Assembly: GCA_029856105.1 (NCBI GenBank)
Contig: JAHQWH010000193.1
Coordinates: 1-64,000 of the forward strand
Direction of reading: 5' to 3'
Origin: Promethearchaeia archaeon
GTDB taxonomy: Archaea > Asgardarchaeota > Lokiarchaeia > Sigyniarchaeales > SOKP01
DNA length: 64,000 nucleotides
Below, piece after piece: positions 1 through 8,780 of the stretch (positions are counted from its first letter, which is position 1; each line of letters opens with the position of its first letter). Position numbers and translations under genes: made by a program. The notes under the pieces were generated by a model, which saw nothing but the letters and a program-made list of their open reading frames with translations, ran no database searches and was not told where the DNA came from.

Positions 1-700
1 CTGCAGTTTTTTTCAGCATCCTTCCATATCTCACAAGAATATCTTTTGCAGTATGTGAAGAGGTAATAGTCATAATAATCTTAATTAAATGAGATTTAAG
101 AAATTCATCTACGGCCCATTCTCCGGGGGCTATAACCAAATCTAATGCATCTAACCCAGGAAAATCCATATCTTTCATGGTTGAATAAGCTTCTAGCATG
201 GTTAAGGGGCATGCGGTAGATGGTTTAACAATCGCACTATTTCCTACTAAATAATTTGCGCCCATTTGATAAAGGGGGAGGCTAATAGGTGTGTTACGCG
301 GAGAAATACAAGCAGATAATCCATGTGGAATATATTTAATTGTTGCATTTTGTTCTCCTTCAATACCAGTTAACGGTTTGTCTTCTATAAACTGATAATA
401 CCAATCGCAAAATTTGAATCCTGTTAGAACAATTGATAATTCCCATTCACTATATTTGATTGGTAACCCACCTTCTGCCACAATCAAATCCTTTAATTGG
501 GCTTTTTTAAAGCGTAATTTTGTAGCTAATTTACCAAGAATTTGAGCTCGTTCAAAAAAATCCATTTCTCTTAGCAAATGTTGATTTTTATGAACTTTTT
601 TTATTTTTTCTCTAACCGTTTCTGGTGTGTCAGCAGGAACAGTTCCTATAATCTCGCCAGTGTATTTATTTTTTATTTCTAGTTCTTGAACTTTTGCCAT
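1..700 (-). CDS. aldehyde dehydrogenase family protein, N-terminal part (runs off window)
   Basis: I translated this frame by hand from the ATG at 700 to the window edge; it is open for 233 codons. The start is MAKVQELEIKNKYTGE. Around residues 125-155 it reads HGLSACISPRNTPISLPLYQ followed by GANYLVGNSAIVKPS. This matches the ALDH Rossmann signature (usual form G.v..I.PwNfP, then aLaaGNavV.KPs). The family oxidises aldehydes to acids or acyl-CoA with NAD(P). The following segment, which in ALDHs is the FTGS motif, is divergent here. The catalytic Cys lies beyond the window, so activity and substrate cannot be judged. It is the last visible gene of a minus-strand run with the SCP2-like protein and an epimerase. 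Confidence 0.85.
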   Translation of the reverse strand, partial: MAKVQELEIKNKYTGEIIGTVPADTPETVREKIKKVHKNQHLLREMDFFERAQILGKLATKLRFKKAQLKDLIVAEGGLPIKYSEWELSIVLTGFKFCDWYYQFIEDKPLTGIEGEQNATIKYIPHGLSACISPRNTPISLPLYQMGANYLVGNSAIVKPSTACPLTMLEAYSTMKDMDFPGLDALDLVIAPGEWAVDEFLKSHLIKIIMTITSSHTAKDILVRYGRMLKKTA

Positions 701-757
701 ATTTTTCAGTACCTTTCTAATTTTAATGATGTGTTTACAATTTATTCAAAAAGAGTT

Positions 758-1237
758 TTACATGCTATAAATATCGTCATCATCTTTGAGGACTCCAGCA
801 GTTTGAGCAAATTTACCATAACCCATGTCAATTAAGGCTTGCGTTCTTTTGTGCAAAACAAAATCAATCCATCCTTTTTCCTCGTCTGGCTCATTGCAAA
901 AATGTCCAAAAAGTTTTGTATATTCCAATTTTGTTTTTGTTTGGGTTAATTTTTCTATAGCCTTGCTCGAGAGCGCTAGTTCCAAATCAGAACTAACCGC
1001 ATTCCCCGGTTTTATTTCGATCCCATGCCCATTACGTAACACATTAAAAATATCTACGGGAGAATCATCGTCATATGCCTCAAATGAATCATAAATTGCA
1101 AAATCAAAGTTTGATCCATGAACTAAATCAGAAAAAATCTCGGAATATTTTAACAGAAATGTGGTGTATCTTTTCGCTATTTCAGTCTTATATTCATTCA
1201 AATCAGTAATTTGAGCTGATGCTTCTTTTTCAACCAT
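758..1237 (-). CDS. small SCP2-like protein (tentative)
   Basis: This 159-residue soluble protein lies 57 bp upstream of the aldehyde dehydrogenase and 18 bp downstream of the epimerase relic. A GAGGT-type ribosome-binding site precedes its ATG. The central part (NGHGIEI, a charged hinge, then DLELALSSKAIEKL) and the C-terminal GWIDFVLHKRT...MGYGKFAQ are laid out like a single-domain sterol-carrier-protein-2 fold, which binds lipids or acyl-CoA. No catalytic residues are expected in that family. The assignment is by eye and weak, but that it is a real gene is likely from operon position and RBS. A lipid- or acyl-binding partner for the dehydrogenase is inference. Confidence 0.6.
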   Translation of the reverse strand: MVEKEASAQITDLNEYKTEIAKRYTTFLLKYSEIFSDLVHGSNFDFAIYDSFEAYDDDSPVDIFNVLRNGHGIEIKPGNAVSSDLELALSSKAIEKLTQTKTKLEYTKLFGHFCNEPDEEKGWIDFVLHKRTQALIDMGYGKFAQTAGVLKDDDDIYSM

Positions 1238-1255
1238 TTTTTTAAAACCTCATTC

Positions 1256-1402
1256 TTACAATTTTTCTTTTTCAATTGTTTTTGTTAAACCTTCGTCCGA
1301 AATTGGGAAGTGTCTAGGTTTTTTAGTTTCAACAATTTCGGCAATTAAATTGAGATAATCTCCAAATGCTATATTTTCTTCACCAATTACACTTGAATTC
1401 AT
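1256..1402 (-). pseudogene. 48-codon relic of an NAD epimerase
   Basis: The reading frame begins at an ATG that overlaps the stop codon of the upstream epimerase (ATGA) and ends at TAA 1256-1258. Its residues 8-33 (ENIAFGDYLNLIAEI...KKPRHFP) closely match the epimerase segment ENIKIGDFLDLIAEI...KKPRHFP. Its end, DEGLTKTIEKEKL, matches the epimerase NEGLTRTVKWYKDF. The middle and the whole Rossmann half are missing. This is what a tandem duplicate reduced by internal deletion would look like. It could still be translated because it is coupled to the upstream stop codon. Confidence 0.65.
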
Positions 1403-2436
1403 TTAATCACCCTAATTCCAATTTTTTTTTTTTTTTTCCCATTAACATTTATAAAATCTTTGTACCATTTTACCGTCCTAGTTAATCCTTCATTTATAGG
1501 CGTTATTTTATATCCTAACTTTTCTATAGCAGATTCTGAAGAGAATGCCCAATTATAATCCATTCCAATTATCATATCGGGTGTAATATAAGGGACTCTC
1601 TTTTTTGAAAAAATAGTTTTAGATTTACATAATCTAGCATAGGTCACTCCGAGCCATTTTGGGAAATGTCTGGGTTTCTTAACTCCTTCTATCTCGGCAA
1701 TTAAATCAAGAAAATCTCCAATTTTTATATTCTCTCCCCCTAAAACGAATCCTTGACTATATAAATCGTTTCTACCAATAACACTGACCATTCCATTTAT
1801 TACATCATCTAAATAACACATGCAAAAAACAGCTTCTCCTTTTCCAGGAAGGCCTAAGAACTGCCCAGCAACTATGTCAAAAACCATTTCTCCATAAATG
1901 TTGAAGTCACCCGGACCATAAACAAAACCAGGATAAAATAATACTGATTTAAGTCCTTTTTCAATGTATTCCTTTATTTTCTCACATCCAAGATATTTTG
2001 TTTTCTCATATTTATTTATGAAAAAATCTACATGTTGAAAGTTTTCATTCGTTGGTTCAGCGCTATTAACTGGATTTGGTCCGAGTGCTCCAAAAGAGCT
2101 CATATACATAAGAGGAACATTATTATCTAATGCTACTTTAGCGATATTTTCAGCACCTAGAACATTAATGTTATAATAAGAAGCCTTATCTTTTGCCCAA
2201 ACCTTTACATAGCCAGCTAAATGGTATATAATATCAATATTATCTACAGCCTTTTCCAAGCTATTGATATCTTGAACATCACCAGTAATATATCCAATAT
2301 TACTAAGTTCTTTGAAAGGGGCTGTGTTACTATTCTCCCGTACTAAAAGTTTTAAGTTATGTCCTAGTTGATGCAGTTTTTTAACTAAAGGAATGCCAAT
2401 AAATCCCGTACCGCCAGTCACTAATATATTAGCCAT
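1399..2436 (-). CDS. NAD-dependent epimerase/dehydratase (extended SDR)
   Basis: This is a 345-residue extended short-chain dehydrogenase. The N-terminus MANILVTGGTGFIG carries the GxxGxxG NAD-binding loop. A DIIYHLAG motif follows at about residue 85 and a YEKTKYLGCE active-site motif (YxxxK) at about residues 155-165. Such enzymes act on nucleotide sugars, flavonoids or sterol-like substrates; the substrate here is unknown. I chose the ATG at 2436 because it begins the beta1 strand; the frame is open 16 codons further up to an ATG at 2484. The C-terminus contains GKKKKKIG, encoded by a run of 16 A (T 1422-1437 on the plus strand), where a sequencing indel would change the tail. It is first in the operon with the relic, SCP2-like protein and aldehyde dehydrogenase. 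Confidence 0.88.
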   Translation of the reverse strand: MANILVTGGTGFIGIPLVKKLHQLGHNLKLLVRENSNTAPFKELSNIGYITGDVQDINSLEKAVDNIDIIYHLAGYVKVWAKDKASYYNINVLGAENIAKVALDNNVPLMYMSSFGALGPNPVNSAEPTNENFQHVDFFINKYEKTKYLGCEKIKEYIEKGLKSVLFYPGFVYGPGDFNIYGEMVFDIVAGQFLGLPGKGEAVFCMCYLDDVINGMVSVIGRNDLYSQGFVLGGENIKIGDFLDLIAEIEGVKKPRHFPKWLGVTYARLCKSKTIFSKKRVPYITPDMIIGMDYNWAFSSESAIEKLGYKITPINEGLTRTVKWYKDFINVNGKKKKKIGIRVIK

Positions 2437-2656
2437 CGCAAAAAGATAAGTAATTTTATTCAAATTTTGAATATTTAAAATCATTAAAATTGGTTTTTAA
2501 AGCTTCTCAAATCTTAAGGGTTTGTCACTCTTAAGAGTATGGAAAATAGGAGAATTAGAATTTTTCATTTTAAATAATTTACTTCTTTTTTAGCTTAAAT
2601 TTTAATTTAAAAATGTAATAATAAAATTAGTGGTTTAAATAAAATTCTTAGTTAAT

Positions 2657-3220
2657 TTGTCAAATTTTAATAGGTTAAAGAAGAATAGAGGGAATTTTCT
2701 ATCACAACTTCAATTACCTTATTCAGAAACCCCCCATAATCTGTTGGAAGAAATATTTCATATTCTTCAAGTTAAATTTGGTTTAACGAGAAACTCTAAC
2801 CAAAAATTTGTAGATTTGGGGGCGGGGAATGGTCAAATAATCCTCTATTCTGCTTTAAATTACGGAATAAAGTCATTTGGTATTGAAATTAATGGGAATT
2901 TAATAACTGAAGCAAAATCAAAAATAAAAATGCTAAAAAGAGAAAAGAAATATAAGAAAAAGTTATTTCGCAAAATTAAATTAATAACTAAAGACTTTTT
3001 TAACATTTCTCTAAAAAATTATGACTTTATATATATTTTTTCCTTGCCTACAATGCAAAAATTATTACATCACGTTTTTTTAACAGCAAAAACAGGAGCA
3101 ATCGTTATATCTTTTAAATACCCATTGAATAATTTTGAGAAGATTCTGAAATTGTCGTATAAATTAGAGATAAAGGATGTTCAGCAAGATATTGAAGTAT
3201 ATTATTACTTTAAATTATAA
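2657..3220 (+). CDS. class I SAM-dependent methyltransferase
   Basis: This 187-residue protein starts at TTG 2657. Motif I is FVDLGAGNGQIILYSA, motif post-I is SFGIEIN, and a hydrophobic strand YDFIYIFSLP sits where motif IV (usually D/N-P-P) would be. The N-terminal PYSETPHNLLEEIF followed by the SAM fold resembles small archaeal and FAM173-like protein-lysine methyltransferases, but that subfamily call is inference. The gene is monocistronic. It is divergent from the epimerase operon and convergent with the nitroreductase, and a palindromic element lies in the downstream gap. No target can be named. Confidence 0.8.
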   Translation: MSNFNRLKKNRGNFLSQLQLPYSETPHNLLEEIFHILQVKFGLTRNSNQKFVDLGAGNGQIILYSALNYGIKSFGIEINGNLITEAKSKIKMLKREKKYKKKLFRKIKLITKDFFNISLKNYDFIYIFSLPTMQKLLHHVFLTAKTGAIVISFKYPLNNFEKILKLSYKLEIKDVQQDIEVYYYFKL

Positions 3221-3313
3221 AAAATTAATCAATATTAATTTATCTCTGCTTAAATTCTAATTAAGATTGTTAAATCGTAATATTCTGATATTACCTTGGT
3301 ATGTAAGGAATCC

Positions 3314-3333
3314 CGTGAAATGAGTGTTTCACG
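3314..3333. repeat. 20-bp palindromic element, copy 1
   Basis: CGTGAAA, a 6-nt spacer, then TTTCACG form a perfect 7-bp inverted repeat in the gap between convergent genes. Read on the minus strand it is GATCGTGAAAC-N4-ATTTCACG, the same as the second copy at 49918-49937. It could be a bidirectional terminator hairpin, a protein-binding site or a mobile palindromic repeat. There is no long T-run directly after the stem. Confidence 0.7.
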
Positions 3334-3388
3334 ATCTGAAATAATAAAAAATCTTTATCTCTTTAAAAAAAGTATAAAATTTAGAAGA

Positions 3389-4264
3389 TTATATACCATT
3401 CCACGATATTACATATTTTAATTCTTCGGGTTTCTCAATATTTGGCTCTGAAAACGCCCATTTTCCACCTATTCCGGCTTCTTTCGCACTTAGATCAAAG
3501 TGACATACAGCAATCCCAATATCGAGACGCACAAATTTGTTATAAATCAAACCTTTCTTATCTTTTGAGAACTTTACGTAAAAATGAAAATTATCAGCGT
3601 CCAGTTCTTTTATTATTCTCCATGGTTGTTTATTACCCGCAGATGGACCAAGACGAATCATTTCTAGTAAAGTTGCGTATTTGCCAATATTTTCTTGAGA
3701 AAGAGTAGTAGAAAAATCTCGTTCAAAAAAAAGTTGATCCCATGGATACCTCGCGTTAGCTTTTACGAACGAACGAATTATTTTTTCTTTTGCTCTTCTA
3801 GTTTCTGCGGGGTATCCTACAGGTGTAATTGCGGGTACAACTTCGTTAAGTTCACATTCGATTTTTTTAGAAAAAAGACTTCGATTAAAAAAACCTCCTA
3901 ACCAACACGTGCCTAAATTCATATCAGTTGCAGACAAAATAATAACTTCTAAAAGATAGCCATAATTTTCCCGGTCATACTGATCATAATCAGATTTTTC
4001 AACTGCTCCAACAATAAATTCTTGGGCACCCTTTATTAAACCATAGGTTCCCAATTTTTTCTTTTCATCCGGGTCAAATTCTGGCATACCTATTAAATCA
4101 AATCGACATTTTCCAGCAATCTCACTAAACGGACTTTTAAAATTACGCAATTTTAAAATTTCATAGAGCTTTTCCTTTACTTGATCTTCAAGTAACCGTT
4201 TAGAATAAGTCCTCCAAGAAGTTCGCTGCTTTATAATATCAAATATTGATTTAGAAAATACCAT
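3389..4264 (-). CDS. nitroreductase family protein (TM1586-like, tandem half-domains)
   Basis: This 291-residue protein opens with SIFDIIKQRTSWRTY, the usual nitroreductase start (R-R-S-x-R-x-Y/F). The second half has LLEMIRLGPSAGNKQPWRII, the FMN-contacting region, and ends with LDIGIAVCHFDLSAKEAGI. Classical nitroreductases dimerise to build two FMN sites. Proteins of about 290 residues in the TM1586 group carry two half-domains in one chain, and this length fits. The reaction would be NAD(P)H-dependent reduction of an unknown substrate. It is divergent from the radical SAM gene, with a 343-bp gap between them. Confidence 0.8.
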   Translation of the reverse strand: MVFSKSIFDIIKQRTSWRTYSKRLLEDQVKEKLYEILKLRNFKSPFSEIAGKCRFDLIGMPEFDPDEKKKLGTYGLIKGAQEFIVGAVEKSDYDQYDRENYGYLLEVIILSATDMNLGTCWLGGFFNRSLFSKKIECELNEVVPAITPVGYPAETRRAKEKIIRSFVKANARYPWDQLFFERDFSTTLSQENIGKYATLLEMIRLGPSAGNKQPWRIIKELDADNFHFYVKFSKDKKGLIYNKFVRLDIGIAVCHFDLSAKEAGIGGKWAFSEPNIEKPEELKYVISWNGI

Positions 4265-4607
4265 AACATTTCATAATCATTAACATTATATATAATCATA
4301 AGAAAAATTAGGAAAGAAAAAGAAAAAGAAAAAATCACTATATTGAAAAATGCTGAATTACGCAAATAACTTATCTAAAGCGCACAAAGACAAGATTATC
4401 AACTAAAAATGTGATGGAATATTGACCGTAGGCATCGAGTTAAGGCTTTTAAACCGCTATATTGAATAAACAAAAACTATGTAGAATCAACAAATTTAAA
4501 TATCATATTTTCTTTTAAATTATTAATTAAATTAAATCTAGCTTAACTTTTTCGCGATTGCTAAGGATAGGCTTAATTTTTAAAAATAAAAAACATTCAA
4601 GCTAAAA
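4265..4607. other. intergenic region between divergent genes
   Basis: This holds no convincing gene. The patch at about 4370-4465 is less A+T-rich than its surroundings and contains only very short open stretches, none with a start codon and ribosome-binding site. T/A-only boxes at 4493-4503 and 4577-4587 could be TATA elements for the radical SAM gene; the second is close enough to serve a nearly leaderless transcript. Confidence 0.4.
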
Positions 4608-6194
4608 ATGAAGATCTTATATGTAAATCCAGCTCGGTTACAGTCGGGGTTGGATGCAATAATTACGGGTTCTCCCTTAAGTTTAATCTCAATAGCTGCT
4701 ATGGTACCAGAGCACGATGCAAAATTATTTGATTTTAAGGTAGATAAATATCGTGAAAAGCAATTTCGTAGCGAACTAAACCAATACGATGTGGTAGCTA
4801 TTACAAGTATGACACCTCAAATTTACTCTGCATTGGAGGTTGCAAAAATGGCTAAAGAACACGGATGTACCACAATTATAGGGGGATATCATCCTACACT
4901 AGTACCTGAATTCGTAGCAAAGCACGATTATGTAGATTTTACCGTCCGTGGTGAAGGAGAACATACCTTTAAAGAGATTATTGATTATATCGATGGCAAC
5001 AAAAACAATGTTTCGATAAAAGAAATTGACGGAATATCGTACTTGAATAAAGACGGTAAAATAATCCACAATAATGAGCGACAGTTGGAATGTAATTTAG
5101 ATAATTTTCCGTTGCCTCGTAGAGATCTTTTAAAAGGAAAACTTTACACTTATTTAGGAACAACAACTCAACAAGTTGAAACTTCTCGAGGTTGTCCACA
5201 CAATTGCAAGTTTTGTTGCATAATTAAGATGTGGCGAAATTCGAATCAAAATATTACTTACAGAACTAAATCAATTACACGAATTATGCAAGAGATTTAC
5301 GATGTAGATTGGAAAAACGATTTTATATTCTTTTGCGAAGATAATTTTACCATAAACGCAAAACGAACGCATAAAATTTTAGATACAATTATTAAGTCGG
5401 GTGTCCCAAATAAGATGCACTTTTCCTGCCAATCTCGGGTTGATACTTTGTATAGAAACCCTATATTAATCGAAAAACTTTATAAAGCTGGATTTAAGCA
5501 AGTATTTCTAGGTATTGAATCAGTACATCAACAAAGTTTAGATGCTATGAATAAGAGAAACACAACGCCCGCTATGGTTCAAAAAGTGGTAAAAAGTCTA
5601 CGAGATAAAGGCATATCCATCTTTGGAGGTGTTATTATTGGCTTCCCGGGCGAAACAAAACGGATGGTTCGGCAAAATATCCAGTATGCGATTGATTTAG
5701 ATTTAGATGTTGTTCAGTTTACACCGATTACCGCTTTTCCTGGAACCGATTTTTACACCGAAGTAAAAGAAAAGGGCATGGTAACTGCTCATAATTACAA
5801 GTTTTACGATTTGTTTCATCCAATGATGAGAACTGAAGAATTGTCGTCTAAAGATTTTCTTCAATTAGTTGCTGAAGGTTACGCTGCTTTCTACTTAAGA
5901 GACTGGATTATCAGAAGAGCAAAAGAGTATATGAATCCGTTTGGAAAATTTAATTGGATGCTTTCATGTATGCATAGATTAATCAAACAAGGTGTTTTAG
6001 GTGGATTGGGCATGTTATACACCCAAGGAATTACAGGTAAAGTTATATCTGACGAATTAAAAGACCCTGAGGAATTAATGAAGGGTATTTATCTTTCCAG
6101 CGAAAATCACATCATAAAAGTGACACAAGAAAATAATAAACCCAAAATTTTAACACACGATAAAACTATAGAAGCAATAAGTGAACAAACTTAA
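4608..6194 (+). CDS. B12-binding radical SAM protein
   Basis: This 528-residue protein has the two-domain plan of cobalamin-binding radical SAM enzymes. Residues 1-150 form a Rossmann-like B12 domain (DVVAITSMTPQIYSA, IIGGYHPTLVPE, VRGEGEHTFKEII). Around residues 194-202 is GCPHNCKFC, the CxxxCxxC motif that binds the [4Fe-4S] cluster generating the 5'-deoxyadenosyl radical. Later motifs FIFFCEDNFT, QVFLGIESVHQ and GGVIIGFPGE belong to the radical SAM barrel. The group includes BchE, HpnP and many methyltransferases acting on unreactive carbons. The B12 domain lacks an obvious DxHxxG lower-ligand motif, as in several family members. The MBL hydrolase gene follows 96 bp downstream on the same strand. 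Substrate unknown. Confidence 0.9.
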   Translation: MKILYVNPARLQSGLDAIITGSPLSLISIAAMVPEHDAKLFDFKVDKYREKQFRSELNQYDVVAITSMTPQIYSALEVAKMAKEHGCTTIIGGYHPTLVPEFVAKHDYVDFTVRGEGEHTFKEIIDYIDGNKNNVSIKEIDGISYLNKDGKIIHNNERQLECNLDNFPLPRRDLLKGKLYTYLGTTTQQVETSRGCPHNCKFCCIIKMWRNSNQNITYRTKSITRIMQEIYDVDWKNDFIFFCEDNFTINAKRTHKILDTIIKSGVPNKMHFSCQSRVDTLYRNPILIEKLYKAGFKQVFLGIESVHQQSLDAMNKRNTTPAMVQKVVKSLRDKGISIFGGVIIGFPGETKRMVRQNIQYAIDLDLDVVQFTPITAFPGTDFYTEVKEKGMVTAHNYKFYDLFHPMMRTEELSSKDFLQLVAEGYAAFYLRDWIIRRAKEYMNPFGKFNWMLSCMHRLIKQGVLGGLGMLYTQGITGKVISDELKDPEELMKGIYLSSENHIIKVTQENNKPKILTHDKTIEAISEQT

Positions 6195-6290
6195 TTTCTT
6201 TGATAATATCGGAAATATTCTTGTTTTATAGATTAATTTTATTCAAAATCTTTTTTTAGATTCGTTTATTTATTCAAATGATTATTTATC

Positions 6291-7301
6291 ATGGAAGAAG
6301 TGATTCCCGGTATATTTTTGATTAAAGAAAAAAGTGGTTTCGAGCGAATTAAGCCTTCAGAAAACATTTACATTATAGCAGGTCCTGATGGATTAATCTT
6401 TGATGCTGGTTTTGGCAATAAAAAGGTTATTAAATTCCTTATTAAAGAAATTAACAAAATAGAACAGAAATATAGAGATAACAACAAAGATTTTAAAATA
6501 ACGCAAATCCTTGTGTCTCATGGCCATCCTGATCATTTTGCAGGGTTAAAAAGGATAAAAAATTCACTTGGAGTTAAAATTATTTTAACAGAGAAAACAG
6601 CTGATATTATAAAAAACAAAAAAAGTTTTATGAAATCGTTTAACTCAGATAGTTATGAGGATTATCTAATCATACAAAAAGGGTTTCGGTATAGAATAAG
6701 GAGCTTCTTAGAAAAACTTATGTTTAGCTTTTTTTTTAAAAGAATATATGGTCTTTCTTTTATCGCCAAACCTGATGAAATTATTAAAGACAATACTGAA
6801 ATTTCAATAAACGGTGAGACTTGGAAGGTGTTTCCATCGCCTGGACATGCAATAGACCATATTTCTTTGTACAACGAAGAAAAGGGAGTTCTACTTTCTG
6901 GAGATAATGTTTTATCAAAGACTACTTGGCTTGGCCCTCCAAATTGCAACATAGGCGATTATATTGAATCTATTGAGACGATTCAGAAATTACCAAACCT
7001 TAAAATTATATTAGCCGCTCATGGAGCCCTTATAAATAACCCAAGAGAGCGAACTATTGAGATATTGGAACATAGAAAAGAGCGGACCCAGCAAGTATTA
7101 GATATTGTTAAAGAATTTACTGAAAATGGGACATCTCCCGATGAGATCATTCAAAAATTGTATTCAAATAAAAAGAAAATGCGAACCGAAATCGCTCGTG
7201 GATGGGTGTGCCTAACGCTAAAGATGCTCGAAGAACAAAATGTTATAAAACGAATTGAAGGTAAGAAAGAGATAAAGTTTTACACACCAAATAAATTATA
7301 A
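6291..7301 (+). CDS. metallo-beta-lactamase-fold hydrolase with C-terminal winged helix
   Basis: This 336-residue protein carries the MBL zinc motifs: SHGHPDHFAG at about 80-90 (HxHxDH type, first His part of SHGH), PSPGHAIDH at about 182, LLSGDN at about 202 and the terminal AAHG at about 243. Residues 250-336 (RTIEILEHRKERTQQVLDIV...RGWVCLTLKMLEEQNVIKRI) form a small helical, winged-helix-like domain. This layout is typical of LACTB2-type hydrolases, whose human member is an endoribonuclease; related proteins hydrolyse thioesters. Between the motifs is a longer loop (residues 105-160) with a hydrophobic FFFKRIYG stretch. It is read in the same direction as the radical SAM gene and may be co-transcribed with it. 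Confidence 0.85.
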   Translation: MEEVIPGIFLIKEKSGFERIKPSENIYIIAGPDGLIFDAGFGNKKVIKFLIKEINKIEQKYRDNNKDFKITQILVSHGHPDHFAGLKRIKNSLGVKIILTEKTADIIKNKKSFMKSFNSDSYEDYLIIQKGFRYRIRSFLEKLMFSFFFKRIYGLSFIAKPDEIIKDNTEISINGETWKVFPSPGHAIDHISLYNEEKGVLLSGDNVLSKTTWLGPPNCNIGDYIESIETIQKLPNLKIILAAHGALINNPRERTIEILEHRKERTQQVLDIVKEFTENGTSPDEIIQKLYSNKKKMRTEIARGWVCLTLKMLEEQNVIKRIEGKKEIKFYTPNKL

Positions 7302-7361
7302 TTTACTGGCTAAACTATTATTATCTTAAATATTGAAAATATCAATTTAATTTTTTTATAG

Positions 7362-8744
7362 GTGAAAAATCTGAAAATTACTATGATTGGAGCGGGAAGT
7401 ATCGTATTTGGGCACAATATCCTCACAGACATCCTCGCACATCCTGCTCTAAGAGAAGATACTCTAATTTGTCTAGAGGACATCGATCCGACTCGTTTAG
7501 ATTTAATGTATAAATTAATGCTAAAGTATAAGGAATCAAATCCAGAACAGTTGGAGGGCGTATCGTTTGAGAAGACAACTGATCTAAGAAAAGCTATCAC
7601 TAACGCCAAATACTTAATCAGTGCTATTCATGTGGGTGGCCTAAATGCTTTTAAGCTCGATATAGAAATCCCATTTAAGTATGGTGTTACTCAGTGTGTA
7701 GGGGATACTCTTGGTCCAGGAGGTATATTTCGATTTTTACGCCAATCCACAGCACTTAAGAAAATAGTTGAATTAATCAAAGATGTTGGATATAATTCTG
7801 AATTAAAACCCTTATTACTTAACTACGCTAATCCAATGGCAATGAATACCTGGTACTCTAATTTCATTTATCCCGATTCAACTGTAGGACTATGTCATGG
7901 CGTGCAAGGAACAGCAGCTCTATTACGGCATTGGATAGGTGTAAAACGGGAAGATTTCAGTTATTTATGTGCGGGAATCAACCATATGGCTTGGTTCTTA
8001 AATGCATGGTATAAAAACCCTACTGATCCAAATAAAACTTGGAAAAACATATATCCGTTATTATATAACGCCTATAAAAAGAATCCTGAATTAGCTGGAA
8101 GTGAAAAACTCCGTTGGGATATGATGGAAGCTACGGGATATTTTATGACTGAATCCTCGGGGCATCTAAGTGAATATTTGCCATATTACAGAAAAAGGAA
8201 AGTTTTACTCGAACAATATAAAGGTGCTGAAATTTTCCATAACAGCCTGATACACGGAGAGGTATTAAGATTTGATATTATTGAAGCGGACAAAATAGAA
8301 AAACGCCTAAATAGACGAATTGAACGAAAAAGACTTAAATTAAAAAAAACCCCTACCGATGAATACGCTTCACACATTATTAACGCAATAGAAACGAATA
8401 AACCTTTCAGGTTTAATGGTAATGTAATTAACAAAGAAGGCGGTTTGATAACAAATTTACCAAAAGATTGTTGTGTCGAGGTACCTGTATTTGCTGATTA
8501 TCAAGGATTACATCCACAAGGGGGAATAAAATTGCCTACGATCTGTCAAGCACTGTGTATATCAAACGTAATGGTCCAAAAAGCGGCAGTTGAAGGCGCT
8601 CTTGAATTAGATCGAGAAAAAATTTATCACGCAGTATTACTCGATCCTAATACAGCAAGCGTGTGTTCTCCAAAAGAAATTAGAGAAATGGTAGATGATA
8701 TGTTTGACGCCGAAAAAAAATGGCTCCCTCAGTTTGAAAGTTAA
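7362..8744 (+). CDS. GH4 family alpha-glucosidase/alpha-galactosidase
   Basis: This 460-residue protein starts at GTG 7362. The start MKNLKITMIGAGSIVFG is the NAD-binding Rossmann loop of glycoside hydrolase family 4. Other family motifs are present: GGIFRFLR, NYANPMAMNTW, the metal-binding CHGVQGT (Cys and His) at about 180, GINHMAWFLN at about 203, and NLPKDCCVEVPVF at about 365. GH4 enzymes cleave glycosides by a redox mechanism using NAD+ and Mn2+. CHGVQ followed by INHM is typical of the alpha-galactosidase/alpha-glucosidase (MelA/AglA) branch, not the 6-phospho branch. It converges on the GPH sugar symporter at 8781, which would import the glycoside. Confidence 0.93.
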   Translation: MKNLKITMIGAGSIVFGHNILTDILAHPALREDTLICLEDIDPTRLDLMYKLMLKYKESNPEQLEGVSFEKTTDLRKAITNAKYLISAIHVGGLNAFKLDIEIPFKYGVTQCVGDTLGPGGIFRFLRQSTALKKIVELIKDVGYNSELKPLLLNYANPMAMNTWYSNFIYPDSTVGLCHGVQGTAALLRHWIGVKREDFSYLCAGINHMAWFLNAWYKNPTDPNKTWKNIYPLLYNAYKKNPELAGSEKLRWDMMEATGYFMTESSGHLSEYLPYYRKRKVLLEQYKGAEIFHNSLIHGEVLRFDIIEADKIEKRLNRRIERKRLKLKKTPTDEYASHIINAIETNKPFRFNGNVINKEGGLITNLPKDCCVEVPVFADYQGLHPQGGIKLPTICQALCISNVMVQKAAVEGALELDREKIYHAVLLDPNTASVCSPKEIREMVDDMFDAEKKWLPQFES

Positions 8745-8780
8745 AAAAAATAAAATAAAATAGTTAGAAAAAGTTTCTTT

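Noticed and set aside
1422-1437. Run of 16 T as a terminator
   Set aside because: It lies inside the epimerase coding region on the minus strand (as A), so it cannot terminate that transcript; an indel error is the more relevant concern.
4370-4465. Less A+T-rich patch between divergent genes, possible small RNA or gene relic
   Set aside because: Only open stretches of under 20 codons, no start plus ribosome-binding site and no convincing hairpin or tRNA-like arm.
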